Positions 10,301-19,746 of a DNA stretch of 37,466 nucleotides are shown piece after piece. The notes under the pieces are model-generated. The model ran no database searches and had not been told where the DNA came from. It saw only the letters and a list, made by a program, of their open reading frames with translations. A program made the translations under genes and the position numbers. Each line of letters starts with the position of its first letter. Within the stretch, counting starts at the first letter, position 1. The stretch is from Corallochytrium limacisporum (Eukaryota > Opisthokonta): contig PDIP01000099.1 of assembly GCA_002811645.1 (NCBI GenBank), positions 1 to 37,466 on the forward strand. The letters are read 5' to 3'.

Positions 10301-12540
10301 AAATTGATCATTCATTTATGTTGCATATCGCTCCAGACCATCACGTCCAGGCTGTAGCTGCGCAACGTACTTCTGCTAGCCATAAACATCGCCACGGGTT
10401 ATCGTATCAGGCCCAACCTGAGGATCCTGACGTGGCGGACATCGACTTAGATACACTGTACTGCGAACAGGTCTACGTGACATTGCGGGGATCTAGTCCC
10501 ACAACCGATGGGCTTCGATTGGTGCTGCAATTGCCACTAACTGGACCTGTGATGCGAGCCGGTGTCGTGACACGGAAGCCACAGATTACTATTGGAGGTG
10601 CCCCGTACAACTTTCCAATGCGCAAGCTGCAGTACTTGAGCCACAGGGAAACACAGAAATTCAACGGCGACCCACGCTTGGTCCGAGAAACAGAGGAAGC
10701 ATTCCAGAAGCGCTTCGAAAGGGACAATGGACAAGTAGCGTCCACGCCCATAGATCTCTTAGACACAGAGACACCGCCGACATTGGAAGCGCGAGATGGA
10801 TCTACCCGCGATGCCACCATCTACGGTTCGTCTTGCCTACAGGTCTTGCGTATTGAGGGCCTCGTTGACATTGCTTTGATGGGGTACCAAGGCAATGTTC
10901 AGCAGGTAGGTGACATTGTACCGGCATCCCTCAGTGTGGCATCAGCGGGAGGCAACACTTTACGCATAACCGATGCCAGGTCTTCCGAGGGTCCGCTATC
11001 GTTATTTGCTGCGGTATTCAATGCAATTACCGTATCTGTGACCAATCGGGAGAGCTTTGTCATTGATGGTCTGGAGATCGAATTGCGCGCCGCCCCTGGT
11101 CGAAGCGGAGCTGGCAATACCGAGACGGTACTCTTTGCTGCCCAGCCTGACTTTGCTGAAGCTAACTTGAATCACTTATCGCTTTCTGCCACGCGCAGCC
11201 TGGGCAAGACGCGCTTGAAACCCGGAGAATCGGTCACGGCTACTTTGTTCATTCACCCTGGAAAGAACCCTCGGCGCCTGAAGGTTACCACGGCTGTGCG
11301 ATACAAGCTCACCTCGGCCATGGAGCAACGGGGCGTAGGTGCAAATATCGCACACCAGCAGCAACAGCGCACGTCGAAGGAAATGGATCGTTTCGTTGAA
11401 ACTATCCCGGTGTTACAGGCTTCGTCTCGTCTTCTCAACCCGAGCTCCATGGCTTTGCTTAGCTGTGCAAGTGGTATGTCGCATGGCAACGTGGTTTCCC
11501 CAATGCAAATGCAGCAGGAGCAATCGCAGGAGGCCTTGCACTCACCCGAACCGTTCAAAATGTTGGCTCGGCGAGTGTCTTCCATCGTAGACAGTGAAGC
11601 CGCCATCCTGCGACCGGCCAGCAGCTATCTGCTGCACATCGACCTTGTACCTCGTCTCGGTCTGGCGTGGGCGCCCACAAATAGTGGAAACGGCAGTAGC
11701 ATTGGTGGCCATGTCGTGACTCTGCACGATTTAAGCCTGCAGATCATGTCCACTCTACAGCCTTTCGTGAAGAGGGTGGCGTATGTGGACTCGGCCACGG
11801 GACAACACGTGCCCCTCACGGCGAAAAATTCAGCTGAGGGTGGGGTGGAACTCGTTTTTAAGCCTGAAGGCGTTGTTCAACTCCTCCGGGACGCACCTTT
11901 CGTCCTTGTCTTTGTGATTGACACTCCGCCTGAGTTTCCGTCCATGGCTGCCTCCACTATTGGACTGGAACTACCTGATCTGGGTACCCTACGCCTGACT
12001 TGGAGCATGCTGCCCGTCGGCAGCCCCACAACTGCGGCGGATGCCGCCCAGCACTCCAACTCACTCGCACTCCACCTCCCTCCTGTAGCGGTCATGCCGC
12101 CATCTGCGGTGATCTCTCCGCTGTACAACGCGCTAAGCTTTGGCCCACGGCGTGAGTTGATCAGTGTGCATGCTAAGGTACCAGATCTATGCAAGCAGCG
12201 CGAGCCTCTGCACATAGTCTACACCCTGCGAAACGTCAGTCCAGAAATGTGTAGCATCACGCTAGTGCTACAAGGCGCGGAGGGATTCGTGTGTAGCGGG
12301 CTGCAGCGCTCGACCGTATCGCTGGCTGGCTATGGTTCGGTTACGCTCGAACTGACGACGGTACCGTTAGTCTGCGGTCGTACCACACCACCGTACTATG
12401 ACATTTCCGCTGTGCCCATGGGCCCAGTCACGGTCGGTGCGGACGGGTTTTCGGAAGGTCCAGACTTTGCGGTGAGCATCCCGGAACCATTGAATCCCGT
12501 GCTCTTCATTCAACCAGAAACAACTGCAGAAGGATCGTAA
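7318..12540 (+). CDS. TRAPPC11: TRAPP complex subunit 11 (foie gras/gryzun family)
   Basis: Subunit of the TRAPPIII tethering/Rab-GEF complex acting in ER-Golgi traffic and autophagy (family knowledge). The N-terminus matches the animal protein closely. Around residues 16-26 an RPLMAFYGLDIEG segment parallels the human RPMAFVTLTGLDV, and PPGILKEDWIYKH (88-100) parallels its PKGILKTGW segment. The beta-strand RVVVVLLQ starts near 201 and is followed by a helical foie-gras region (about 205-660) containing the FNYKICCLC segment. The C-terminal half is long and beta-rich, as in the gryzun domain. At 1740 residues it is much longer than the roughly 1130-residue human protein. One clear insertion is a polar, A/Q/D/S-rich stretch at about 148-200. 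The ATG at 7318 (aacaATG, A at -3) gives the conserved start. No intron is visible. It converges on the GRAM-VASt gene, 99 bp away. Confidence 0.93.
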   Translation: MSSFYSNLRDLVSPARPLMAFYGLDIEGSDSRLFKLFLRPYSAENKTLTEDANMRSGQAPPLRYRICRNEETFPAPKYGQQTVRPRAPPGILKEDWIYKHQSIIPGLAVVFARLEWTDEDFDSRAEALGQKINHIRKAMQGAKRTNILDPAPLGESGGAQTNLDPLSQAQASRAGGSTDAIPQRDNAADAEPDQSVQRAPRVVVVLLQNERAISHEVVAKPAALLRKHAGLRERGELLYVPAVDECRDEELLGYVRRLQTSFINAAKEYYERRLADYEFLCDEAERLRQKDRNIRLLWKLGFYCEIIDNRERALDYYKTAMGRIYALINLEEASQPARGSQGSSVRNASVGQEPTAVNTSQPLLNRVVELKTVAMYFNYKICCLCAKESFEEARFAYETFIRRLNVNSLTVMEPFYVWHHLTWLALQHQLFAFIVQSSFAIEGTQMDVDTEDVSPEQGPVNRHIGYYFLEAASLTMQREEFWSANGIQLLAQIHQRNTGATTPGGKTAMDLLDLAARSETYGLVGTIPYYLTYPDATADRMSKDFVPSDRLVLELNRFLIPTTTHSGRTLRRLSSAPIDLDASGPQDERPYRSDAYVGVITSSKEEWKWILEQLTELGVESGGATYLSLPGPSASVVEEREKYLRLALVWLQSRTMHTDVAGTMLKRCLYFFEKFHCVRTLHRVELLEADIMLKDLSNPRRAATSSDHEIVYAKALKKYLHAARHLRQDARAARLCKLNAKLRTCSFYCVDMRSHLESLYCEAADPGLEATSRGEAQNAMATLLSGNVPPVPPALANVDPAVLRNIQLRWSSALQEFLTGMGLPHATRHDSTISNVSMDSMGPLSPPPILSASIDGDSLIASSLPQGGHVPAVLTIRLGGGQSKAPLTRHLPQGALADEISRGGLNSTISDITQQDHTDADLHYSLLEAKAGFGSPVIYEGDTARLDVTLMSRSTEPLIFDRVNVLFNMTAYDPQGVWKAASQDGGVIKLIPGEKIDHSFMLHIAPDHHVQAVAAQRTSASHKHRHGLSYQAQPEDPDVADIDLDTLYCEQVYVTLRGSSPTTDGLRLVLQLPLTGPVMRAGVVTRKPQITIGGAPYNFPMRKLQYLSHRETQKFNGDPRLVRETEEAFQKRFERDNGQVASTPIDLLDTETPPTLEARDGSTRDATIYGSSCLQVLRIEGLVDIALMGYQGNVQQVGDIVPASLSVASAGGNTLRITDARSSEGPLSLFAAVFNAITVSVTNRESFVIDGLEIELRAAPGRSGAGNTETVLFAAQPDFAEANLNHLSLSATRSLGKTRLKPGESVTATLFIHPGKNPRRLKVTTAVRYKLTSAMEQRGVGANIAHQQQQRTSKEMDRFVETIPVLQASSRLLNPSSMALLSCASGMSHGNVVSPMQMQQEQSQEALHSPEPFKMLARRVSSIVDSEAAILRPASSYLLHIDLVPRLGLAWAPTNSGNGSSIGGHVVTLHDLSLQIMSTLQPFVKRVAYVDSATGQHVPLTAKNSAEGGVELVFKPEGVVQLLRDAPFVLVFVIDTPPEFPSMAASTIGLELPDLGTLRLTWSMLPVGSPTTAADAAQHSNSLALHLPPVAVMPPSAVISPLYNALSFGPRRELISVHAKVPDLCKQREPLHIVYTLRNVSPEMCSITLVLQGAEGFVCSGLQRSTVSLAGYGSVTLELTTVPLVCGRTTPPYYDISAVPMGPVTVGADGFSEGPDFAVSIPEPLNPVLFIQPETTAEGS

Positions 12541-12619
12541 GGAAACGAGGTTATAAGAATACACTTAGTAGCAGAAAAAGTAGTATTGCAGCCGATGAAT
12601 TTCAGAATGTGTGAAGCAT

Positions 12620-12625
12620 TTTATT
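12620..12625 (-). terminator. Candidate poly(A) signal for the GRAM-VASt gene
   Basis: AATAAA on the minus strand, about 15 nt past the TAA stop at 12640-12642. It lies within the 99 bp convergent gap, so the two 3' untranslated regions are short or overlap. Confidence 0.55.
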
Positions 12626-12639
12626 GGTCATTCTTATTC

Positions 12640-15147
12640 TTACGTCTTACCGGCGACTCTGTCGATGCGCTCCGTCAAAGCCGCGAGCTGCTTTTCGAGG
12701 TCCTCCACCTTGGCTTTGTATGCACTGACCTCTTCTAGGTAGTACAGCGCGTGCTCCCGCAAGATTGCCATCCAAGCCTCCTGGCTCGTGGGCAAGACCT
12801 CGCGCATAGCACGGAGGGCGGCACGGGGATCGGCTTGCTCTAGCAGCTTTTTCATGTCCTCGTCAAGTTCCAGGCCCTTCATGGCCGCAGCAGCCAGTGC
12901 CTGGATCTCTGACACGCTCATCTGTTCCAGATCTTCCAGGGACATGTCTTCAATGTTCACCGGCATATCGTTAGTGACGAAAGGTATGCCACCTGCATCC
13001 CCTACCACTGCGGAGTCGTTAAGCAGTGTCTGCTGCATGTGCACCACGTCTCGTTCCAGGTTTACTACCTCAAAGAGCAGCAGGAAATCCAAAGCAACCA
13101 AAATGGCTGCAATAACTCCTAGCACAACGGTTGTGCGCCACATCAACTGGCCAGTATCGCCGCCGAACAATTTGAAGCCAAAGACTTCTATGACACCTTC
13201 TTCACCTTCCTTTGCGCTCACGCCTTCGCCGGGGGTAATGAGTGCGTTGGCCGCCTTCTTTCGCTGTGCTTCCACGTCGCTCTTCCTGCGGTCCGTCTCA
13301 AGGCTCCTCATCAGCGCGTCAAGTTCCGCCTGACCCTTCGATAATTCTTCATCTATACGCGCGCAGTGTGCCTTTAAATCTTCCCATGTCGCGCTCTCAA
13401 TCATTGTTTTGACTGCACTCCACAGCTCCTTGATGTAGTGAATGTGTGCCGTGACAACCAGACGGGCCCTGCCAGTATCAATGTCCTGAATGCAGTAGTG
13501 CATGATGACGGAGAAGGAGGAACCATAGGGGACCTCCGGAGTGGAGTGTTCGACATGAACACAGCGACCATTGCCGGATGAGTGATACCGCTGATCTTCC
13601 AGTGCCCTCGTCTTCTTCGGTCCGATCGGTTTGTTTTTCAAAGGCAATACGTAGCTCACCTGGCGCGTTGCATTCTCCTTGAAGTCCCACTGGGGCCATT
13701 GGATCTCTGTGCGGTCTGGGTACATATGCTCGAGGAACAGAGACAGGTTTCCAAACAGCAGCTCACACATTCGCTGCCCGTCAATATTGTACTCTTCATT
13801 GTGCAGTACCCGATCCGCGGAAATGTTACACGGTTCTCCAGTCCGTACGTCGGTATCCACTGTCTTGCCAGCAGCGTCCAGGACAGGATCTCTTGAGGTG
13901 CTTCTGGAGGAGAGTTCTTCATCCTCGTCTCTCTCTTCCAGGGGCGAACTCAAGGGGTTCGCCAGCAGACTGTATACCATGCCTGACAATGTGGATCTGC
14001 GTGTTCCCGTTGACGCAACGGAAGTTCCGTCCGGGTCGCTCTGTGAGCGTTTGCGCATGGCCCTTGTCTTACCTTCGTCATCCCGGGTGCCAATCGTGCC
14101 CCGCGTATTGCGCATGGCATCCTGGTCCGTGTTTGCATCTCTGTCCTGTGAGACATCAGCATCACTGCCAGTCAAACTGGTCAGTGCTTTTGAGACTAGG
14201 TTGCCAAGGAAAGATCCCTGGCGATCTGTTACCTTGTGCGGGACCTTTTGCGGTGACTTTCGCAATGCTCGCTCTGCAGTGGCCCGGTGCCCTTCGCCGC
14301 CACCACCCTTCTTGCTAACTTCTGTGTTCTTCAATTCGTCGCCAGAGTCTCCGCTCTTTTCGTCGCTGTCACTACCATTCCTCTTGCCCTCAGCGCTGTG
14401 ACCGGGTTCACCAGTGTTCCCAGACGTGCGCCTGCTCGGGCTTTTGCTGTCTTCGCGGAGCAAATCTCCGGATCCCATGGACATGTGGTCGTCCGTAGCT
14501 GTATTACTCATAGTTTCATCTTCTTCGTCCTCAAAGAAAGGCTCGTGCATTTCCATTTGCATTAATCGATCGTATTCGTCGTTTTCAGCGCCTGCGCTGA
14601 TGGCCAATTTCCAAAGGTTCACAATCTTGCGATATGCGGCATCACGGCTCAAAAAGCTGGCAAATAGGTAGGTCTTCCCTTCCGTCTTTATACTCAGTGC
14701 ATTTGGAAACACCACAGCGTACCTCTGCTTGGTGATACTCTTTATGTCAGCCAAACGGAGCACCAACTTTTTCGAAATTGGTGAGCCATGGAAACAGAGA
14801 TAGTTCGCACTTATGTATAGTTTACCTTGAATCAGAACGGACTCTTCAAGAGCACACAGAAATGTGTGCAACACATGCTCATTATATGGGAGGTCAGTTC
14901 CGAAGTAGTTTCGAAACCGTTTGTCTGCTGCGCGCTTCTTTCGCATCATGAGCCTCTGTGTTCCCTCAACCGGTGTACCACTGCTAAGGAGGTTGGGATT
15001 TTGTCCCGGAGCTGGCGCAGATGTCTGTAAGGCTAATGATTCAGAAGTGGCAGGCTCCTGAACCTTAACCGGTATCGTCCTCTTGCCGTTGTCTCCATCT
15101 GCGCCGTCAGGCAGTGGCTGGCCAGTCTGTTCTGTTCCTGAAGTCAT
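12640..15147 (-). CDS. GRAM-VASt domain sterol-transfer protein (Aster/GRAMD1/Lam type)
   Basis: Predicted ER-anchored lipid-transfer protein at membrane contact sites. GRAMD1/Aster and yeast Lam/Ysp proteins move sterol between plasma membrane and ER. The 835-residue product has a polar N-terminus, then a GRAM domain at about 78-182 with the typical RFRNYFG...Y.C.L.ES.L.QG.LYIS.NYLCFHG pattern. An acidic, serine-rich linker (about 205-440) follows. The VASt (StART-like) domain spans about 450-590, and a single hydrophobic segment lies at about 672-697. About 138 residues follow the membrane segment and end in a charged, heptad-like helix, longer than the short lumenal tail usual in Aster proteins. 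The ATG (reverse of 15145-15147) has A at -3. No intron is visible. The paralogue (GRAMD1A/B/C or Lam) cannot be assigned. Confidence 0.9.
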   Translation of the reverse strand: MTSGTEQTGQPLPDGADGDNGKRTIPVKVQEPATSESLALQTSAPAPGQNPNLLSSGTPVEGTQRLMMRKKRAADKRFRNYFGTDLPYNEHVLHTFLCALEESVLIQGKLYISANYLCFHGSPISKKLVLRLADIKSITKQRYAVVFPNALSIKTEGKTYLFASFLSRDAAYRKIVNLWKLAISAGAENDEYDRLMQMEMHEPFFEDEEDETMSNTATDDHMSMGSGDLLREDSKSPSRRTSGNTGEPGHSAEGKRNGSDSDEKSGDSGDELKNTEVSKKGGGGEGHRATAERALRKSPQKVPHKVTDRQGSFLGNLVSKALTSLTGSDADVSQDRDANTDQDAMRNTRGTIGTRDDEGKTRAMRKRSQSDPDGTSVASTGTRRSTLSGMVYSLLANPLSSPLEERDEDEELSSRSTSRDPVLDAAGKTVDTDVRTGEPCNISADRVLHNEEYNIDGQRMCELLFGNLSLFLEHMYPDRTEIQWPQWDFKENATRQVSYVLPLKNKPIGPKKTRALEDQRYHSSGNGRCVHVEHSTPEVPYGSSFSVIMHYCIQDIDTGRARLVVTAHIHYIKELWSAVKTMIESATWEDLKAHCARIDEELSKGQAELDALMRSLETDRRKSDVEAQRKKAANALITPGEGVSAKEGEEGVIEVFGFKLFGGDTGQLMWRTTVVLGVIAAILVALDFLLLFEVVNLERDVVHMQQTLLNDSAVVGDAGGIPFVTNDMPVNIEDMSLEDLEQMSVSEIQALAAAAMKGLELDEDMKKLLEQADPRAALRAMREVLPTSQEAWMAILREHALYYLEEVSAYKAKVEDLEKQLAALTERIDRVAGKT

Positions 15148-16340
15148 ACTTGATTTGTTTGAGTCAACAACAGTTGTTCCTTTCTATTGCCAGTGTTGGC
15201 CCGTGAATGTCACCCTGCAACAATTAGGTCTTCATACTTACTCTTCGCTTACTCTCAAAATGAACCTATAGAAGCTACCCTGTGTTCCTATCTACTTCAC
15301 ACAACGATGATCCGTTGGCTGACTATGCCCGAGGCACGCTATCTCGAATACCTCTAGCAACATGACTAGAACTGTGCAGTATGTACAAAGAGCCCTGTAT
15401 CCACTGCCAACCATGACGAGGTGACAGAGTAAAAGCAGATCGTGGATTTTTGTTATCACCTGCAAATCGTCACTGAGAACACAGCGCTCTCTGTGTTGTG
15501 AAATATACAGAATTCAGACAGGGGCGACACAGTCCTCAGGTGCCTCCTCCGCCCCTTCGCTCCCCCCCCCCTTTCGTCTTCTCCCTCCCAACCAGAGAAA
15601 AGCTTAACGTACGCCAATGCTCCACACACCCGCGCAGCGACCGTACGCAGTCAATGGTGTGTCTTCCCCAATGGCCTCACCACTCTCGTTCGAAGCAAAG
15701 CAAGGGAACGATTGGGGGGGGGGGTTGGTGGCTCCCCCCTTGTCGGCAGGCAAACGGAGGGTGAAACGAAGAAGAACGCTGCTTATGGCCAAACGGGCAG
15801 AGTTGAAAAAAAAGGGGGACCCCTTAGACACTGTGATTTGTCTACTGCGAATCAAAGGCAAAGTAAACAAAACTTCTGAGAGAGCGCAAGAAGTTGGGGA
15901 GAGATGAGAACAAAGCTTCTTTTCTGTGCACAACACCGGCCGAACGACCAAAAAAAAAGTGGGAGGGCGGTAGGTAGAAAAAGACCTGGAGAGAGAGAGG
16001 GGGAGGTGGGAGCGGTGGTTCCGCGAGGGAGGGGACAGGTAACCGCACAGGATTATCCTGTGGGTTTTCTTGGTCTGAACGTTGAAGAAAATCTTTTTGG
16101 GGTCAGTACGTTCAGTATGAATTAGTGACCCATTCAGTCGCGGGCCCGTTAGTCTGCCGTTACGCAGTGCGCTCCATCGCTACGAACAAGACAGGGGGCG
16201 AGGGGCAATGGAGGCGCCAAGGGGAGTGGGGTCGTGACACGACATGTGAATTTGTTGGAAAAGCGACCTGAAAATATTTTTTTCGGTTGCCGACGTAAGA
16301 CAGTACCGGGGCAAGGGAAACCCCGCGAGGAGGTACCGTG

Positions 16341-16375
16341 ACACACACACACACACACACACACTCACTCACTCA
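16341..16375. repeat. AC microsatellite followed by TCAC repeats
   Basis: Twelve AC units (16341-16364) run into a short ACTC tetranucleotide tract. The run makes one minus-strand frame look like a poly-Cys/Val peptide, which is not a gene. Confidence 0.95.
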
Positions 16376-16459
16376 CGTACAGGAACAACCATGGCCAAAG
16401 ACAACAGAGAGATTGCGGAAATGAATTGCACTGGGGAAAAGGGAACGGTCCAACTCACC

Positions 16460-16476
16460 CACACACACACACACAC
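16460..16476. repeat. Short CA microsatellite
   Basis: Eight CA units, followed by imperfect CA-rich sequence to about 16498. It lies 100 bp from the larger AC tract in the same gap. Confidence 0.9.
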
Positions 16477-17469
16477 ATCCACAACACAAACACACCCCCA
16501 AACGATGAAAACACGGTTGCGAGACAAGGATGATGGGGTTTTCAAACGTGGCGACTCAGCCCGTTTGCATACACACACGACCGCAGGTTTGAGGGTGCCA
16601 TATTTCACTGGGAGGAAAGACGGGAGGCGGGGAAAGCAAGGAGAGTGAATTTGCACGGGAAATGATGCCGCCTCCGGTGCGAAGGGGTACGGCTGGTGTG
16701 GTGTCTGCAGATGGCTGCCAGAGATACCAAGCAAACCGAAGATCGAAGAACCGTGGACCGGAACAGGCAAGCGTAAACGGCAGACAGTGAGAAACTGTCG
16801 CCGGTTATAGCGAATGTACCGGTTGTGCAGAGTGACCGATTAAAAAAGGCAAGAGATGTGCGTAGGGTGAGGGTGAGGAAACAGGCGTATCGTGTTTACC
16901 TATCAACAGTTCCTCTGCATGGGCTGATAGGCCCCCTGCGTGTGTAACAGTTGCGCATGAATAGTCTAAGTTTCAGGCGAGATTAATTTTCACAGCCTCA
17001 GGACTTTCTGCTGCTGTGGCAAGGAGAATTTCACTGTCTGCCGCCGTACGGTACTTACTTAATATACTGGATAAAAGGGGAGTCTGGGAAAGGGTGTCGG
17101 TGGAATCCAGACAGTTGGCACACAAAGTCCACGTAGTCCCTTCCCAGCCCCCCCTTCTTCCGGCAAAAGCATCGATCCGTTTTTTTTTTGCTTTTTATCG
17201 TTCATCAAACCCCCTTTCTCTACTACCCGGTCGGCCTGCCCCTTCCCAACTTTTACCTACCCCCCCCCCACGGCGGGCCCTGGGCGCGGTTGGCCACGCC
17301 TGAGTTTTTCTCGCTGTTCGGGTTGTCCCTTGTTCCGGTGCCAATCGGTCCCGTCGCGCACCCTGTTTATCCTATCATTCCTTTAGCCGTCACCCTTTGC
17401 CAATTCTCTGCGTTCGGGGCAAGGCAACTGACTGTCAACTGGGGACAACCCGAAGCACAGAGAAAAGAA

Positions 17470-17473
<4 letters not shown>

Positions 17474-17500
<27 letters not shown>
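17474..17500. repeat. AC microsatellite
   Basis: Thirteen AC units in the GRAM-VASt/MTRFR divergent gap. A complementary GAGT/TG-rich tract sits about 100 bp downstream (17603-17630). Confidence 0.95.
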
Positions 17501-18483
17501 GTCCCAAAGTCCATCGCCCTGCTCCCGGTCTTGTGGTTCCACACCCACCCGCGGTGTGGTGTCTCGCTACCCGACCTAAGAGGGAGAGAATATGTGATTG
17601 CGAGTGAGTGAGTGAGTGTGTGTGTGAGTGTCATGTGCTGGTAATGCGGAGGAATGTTCCCGGAGTGTCAGGTGTGGGCAATGGGCTTGGGAAGGAGTGG
17701 GGAGCCGCTAAAGCGGTCAGCGGGTTAAGGGGAGTGGGAGCAAACTTTGGGGAGGGGGGGGGTGTGGGGGAGGGGGAGAGAGTCACGGGGCTGCCCACCC
17801 TTCCTCCCCACCCTTCGCTCTCTCTTACCCACCAGCGGCGGCCCCCCCCCCGCCGGGGGATCCATCTTTGCCCTTGACTCTCTTGACTCTTCCCCGGGTG
17901 GCCCTCTAAAGGTTGCCCTTTTCGTCAGTAGACTCCGCCCATTCGGGAGAGGATGCGCCCGCCCGTCAGTTTTCGGTAGTGAATATACCGGCATTTCTAG
18001 CAATTTGAATTCCAACTTCATAGATTAGGATAATGGAGTTTCCACCCGCCCGCTGTGGGGGGGGGATGGGGTTTATTACTATGAATGCACCCCTCTTGCT
18101 GTCTTACCCGTATTTGTTATACGGGCAGTAATAATGTCTGGCGCCGTGGCCGTCTTGACTCTCAGTGACGAGGTGGCCAAAGAGGGAAGAGAGAGGGGAG
18201 ACTTTTTCGAACCCTTCCCTGCCCCCGCTCTTCCGGCGACACGCGACGGGCCGGGGGACAGTGAATGGAGGAGCCGGTATTATCGCTTTCGGAACCGTTT
18301 TGTTATGTAGCAGGTACTTGGTGTATAAGCAGGTGCAATTGAATTTCCATAGAATGCCCTTGAACATGTCCTACATCTGCTGTGGATGGGTCATGCGGAA
18401 GCTGTACAAAATGACCTTCTTTGTGTGATGAAGAGTTTGTTTTACATGTGTATATCCCGAGAGGAGAAACAATAGATCTCACA

Positions 18484-19689
18484 ATGTTGTCTAGGATCTG
18501 GAGGGTTAGGGACACTATGGCTCCACGGCAGTGGTTACCACTGACAACATTTGCCGGCCTTGCCATGCCTATGAGCACCGTGTCGCCCCCGGATCCTAGT
18601 CAGAAATTTCAGGGTATCTCGGCCTCGAAGGGGGCAAGCACGCTTGACATTGAGCGTGATGAACTGCAGGCAGTTCAACAACGTTCAAACCGTCGGGAAT
18701 CTAATTCACAGCATACAGGGCCCCACGCGTATACTGCAGAATCAGATACGATTAACCTTTCAGCGTGGGCCAAACGGAAAAGACTGTCCGTTCCCAACCC
18801 TTACGGCGATGGTCGGTTTGTACTTCGGACCATTCAATTCAGCCCAGGATTGCGACGGCCTGTACTATTGGACTATGGCCAACCTGGTGTGATTCGGTCC
18901 GTGTTTGACCGAGATTATCTTGAGTACGGGTCTCTGGTCAAAGAGTCAGTTGAGGATGTCGAGAAGGAAAGATCGTTCAATGGGCCCTTGTCGGGAGAAG
19001 ATGGCGCCAACAGGGAAAATGGAACCGAAGGACAAGGTATGAAAGACGATGGAAACGATGATGACGATGGGGACGATAAACATGGTCTGGAGGAGGCCTT
19101 AGTGCTGGACATTGAGGACTCCGAGCCCGAAAACCAAGAGATTGGTGTCCAGATGACCGGCAACTTGGGGGGCACCCGTGACATCCGAGAACTGCGCGAT
19201 GCATACATGGCAGCCTTGGGTGAGGATAAGGGAAGTGATCTTTCTGAAAATGTGTTGATCGAACAATTAAAAGCTGGTTTCATACCCGAGGAACTCATCG
19301 ATACACAGTTCGTCTACGGCGGTGGCAAGGGTGGCCAGGCTGTAAACAAGACACGCAACAAGGTACAGCTCACGTTCAAGCCGGTCTCCATCGTTGTCTA
19401 CTCTCACCAGCATCGCAGTGCGTTCCACAACAAACGAGAGGCGTACAAAAAATTGGTTGACAAGGTACGTGAAGTGTACTTGGGCACGTCGCAAACGGAC
19501 GCGTACCAGGAGGCTCAGAGACAGCGTCTCTCAAAACAGGCACAGGCAGCCAAGAGTCGGAGTCGTCGCGAGAAACGGGAGTTGGCCAAGCAGCGCTACG
19601 AACGAGAAATCCTGGTTGAGCAAATCCAGAAACGGGCCGCAGATAAGAACCGCTACCGACGCGAAAAAGTCAAAGATTCTTTCAAATAA
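18484..19689 (+). CDS. MTRFR: Mitochondrial release-factor-like GGQ protein (MTRFR/C12orf65 type) with long N-terminal extension
   Basis: Codon-independent release-factor homologue, expected to rescue stalled mitochondrial ribosomes by hydrolysing peptidyl-tRNA. The C-terminal domain carries QFVYGGGKGGQAVNKTRN with the catalytic GGQ at residues 283-285, followed by the VxxHxxRSxxxNR-type segment and a long lysine/arginine-rich helix (about 340-401) that would contact rRNA. Both match MTRFR more closely than the codon-reading factors MTRF1/MTRF1L, and no stop-codon recognition domain is visible. I start it at the ATG at 18484, the first in frame. The frame is open slightly further upstream, but only with a TTG. 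The N-terminus is arginine-rich and suits a mitochondrial presequence. About 260 residues precede the GGQ domain, including an acidic D/G/N run near 185-202; the human protein is about 166 residues. Function of the extension is unknown. It converges on ABHD11. Confidence 0.85.
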   Translation: MLSRIWRVRDTMAPRQWLPLTTFAGLAMPMSTVSPPDPSQKFQGISASKGASTLDIERDELQAVQQRSNRRESNSQHTGPHAYTAESDTINLSAWAKRKRLSVPNPYGDGRFVLRTIQFSPGLRRPVLLDYGQPGVIRSVFDRDYLEYGSLVKESVEDVEKERSFNGPLSGEDGANRENGTEGQGMKDDGNDDDDGDDKHGLEEALVLDIEDSEPENQEIGVQMTGNLGGTRDIRELRDAYMAALGEDKGSDLSENVLIEQLKAGFIPEELIDTQFVYGGGKGGQAVNKTRNKVQLTFKPVSIVVYSHQHRSAFHNKREAYKKLVDKVREVYLGTSQTDAYQEAQRQRLSKQAQAAKSRSRREKRELAKQRYEREILVEQIQKRAADKNRYRREKVKDSFK

Positions 19690-19690
19690 A
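19685..19690 (+). terminator. Poly(A) signal overlapping the MTRFR stop codon
   Basis: AATAAA at 19685-19690 contains the TAA stop (19687-19689). If used, the 3' untranslated region would be only a few tens of bases. That fits the 57 bp gap to the converging ABHD11 gene. Confidence 0.5.
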
Positions 19691-19746
19691 ATGGTGGAGG
19701 TTTATAGTAGTCTACTCAAAATCTTGGTCGCCTTCATTATGTCGGC

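Larger units (their letters stand above)
15148..18483. other. 3.3 kb gene-free, low-complexity divergent intergenic region
   Basis: Lies between divergent 5' ends of the GRAM-VASt gene and the MTRFR homologue. No conserved ORF or RNA gene was recognised. It holds C runs at 15562-15571, 17260-17269 and 17842-17851, G runs at 15714-15724, 17754-17762 and 18057-18065, a T run at 17180-17189, AC microsatellites, GAGT/TGTG repeats near 17603-17630 and a C-run/G-run palindrome at 17842-17859. Open frames here translate into homopolymeric or repeat peptides and are considered spurious. Confidence 0.65.

Noticed and set aside
16149-16770. Short frames reading as poly-Cys/Val or His/Thr peptides
   Set aside because: These are translations of AC microsatellites.
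18421-18483. Upstream TTG extension of MTRFR
   Set aside because: Not an ATG. The ATG at 18484 has good context and starts a presequence-like segment. Likewise the GTG extension of ABHD11 (to 20703) and the TTG extension of MLX (to 34513) were rejected.
15148-18483. CRISPR array or transposon
   Set aside because: Repeats here are simple microsatellites and homopolymers. There are no spaced direct repeats, no transposase-like frame and no terminal inverted repeats.
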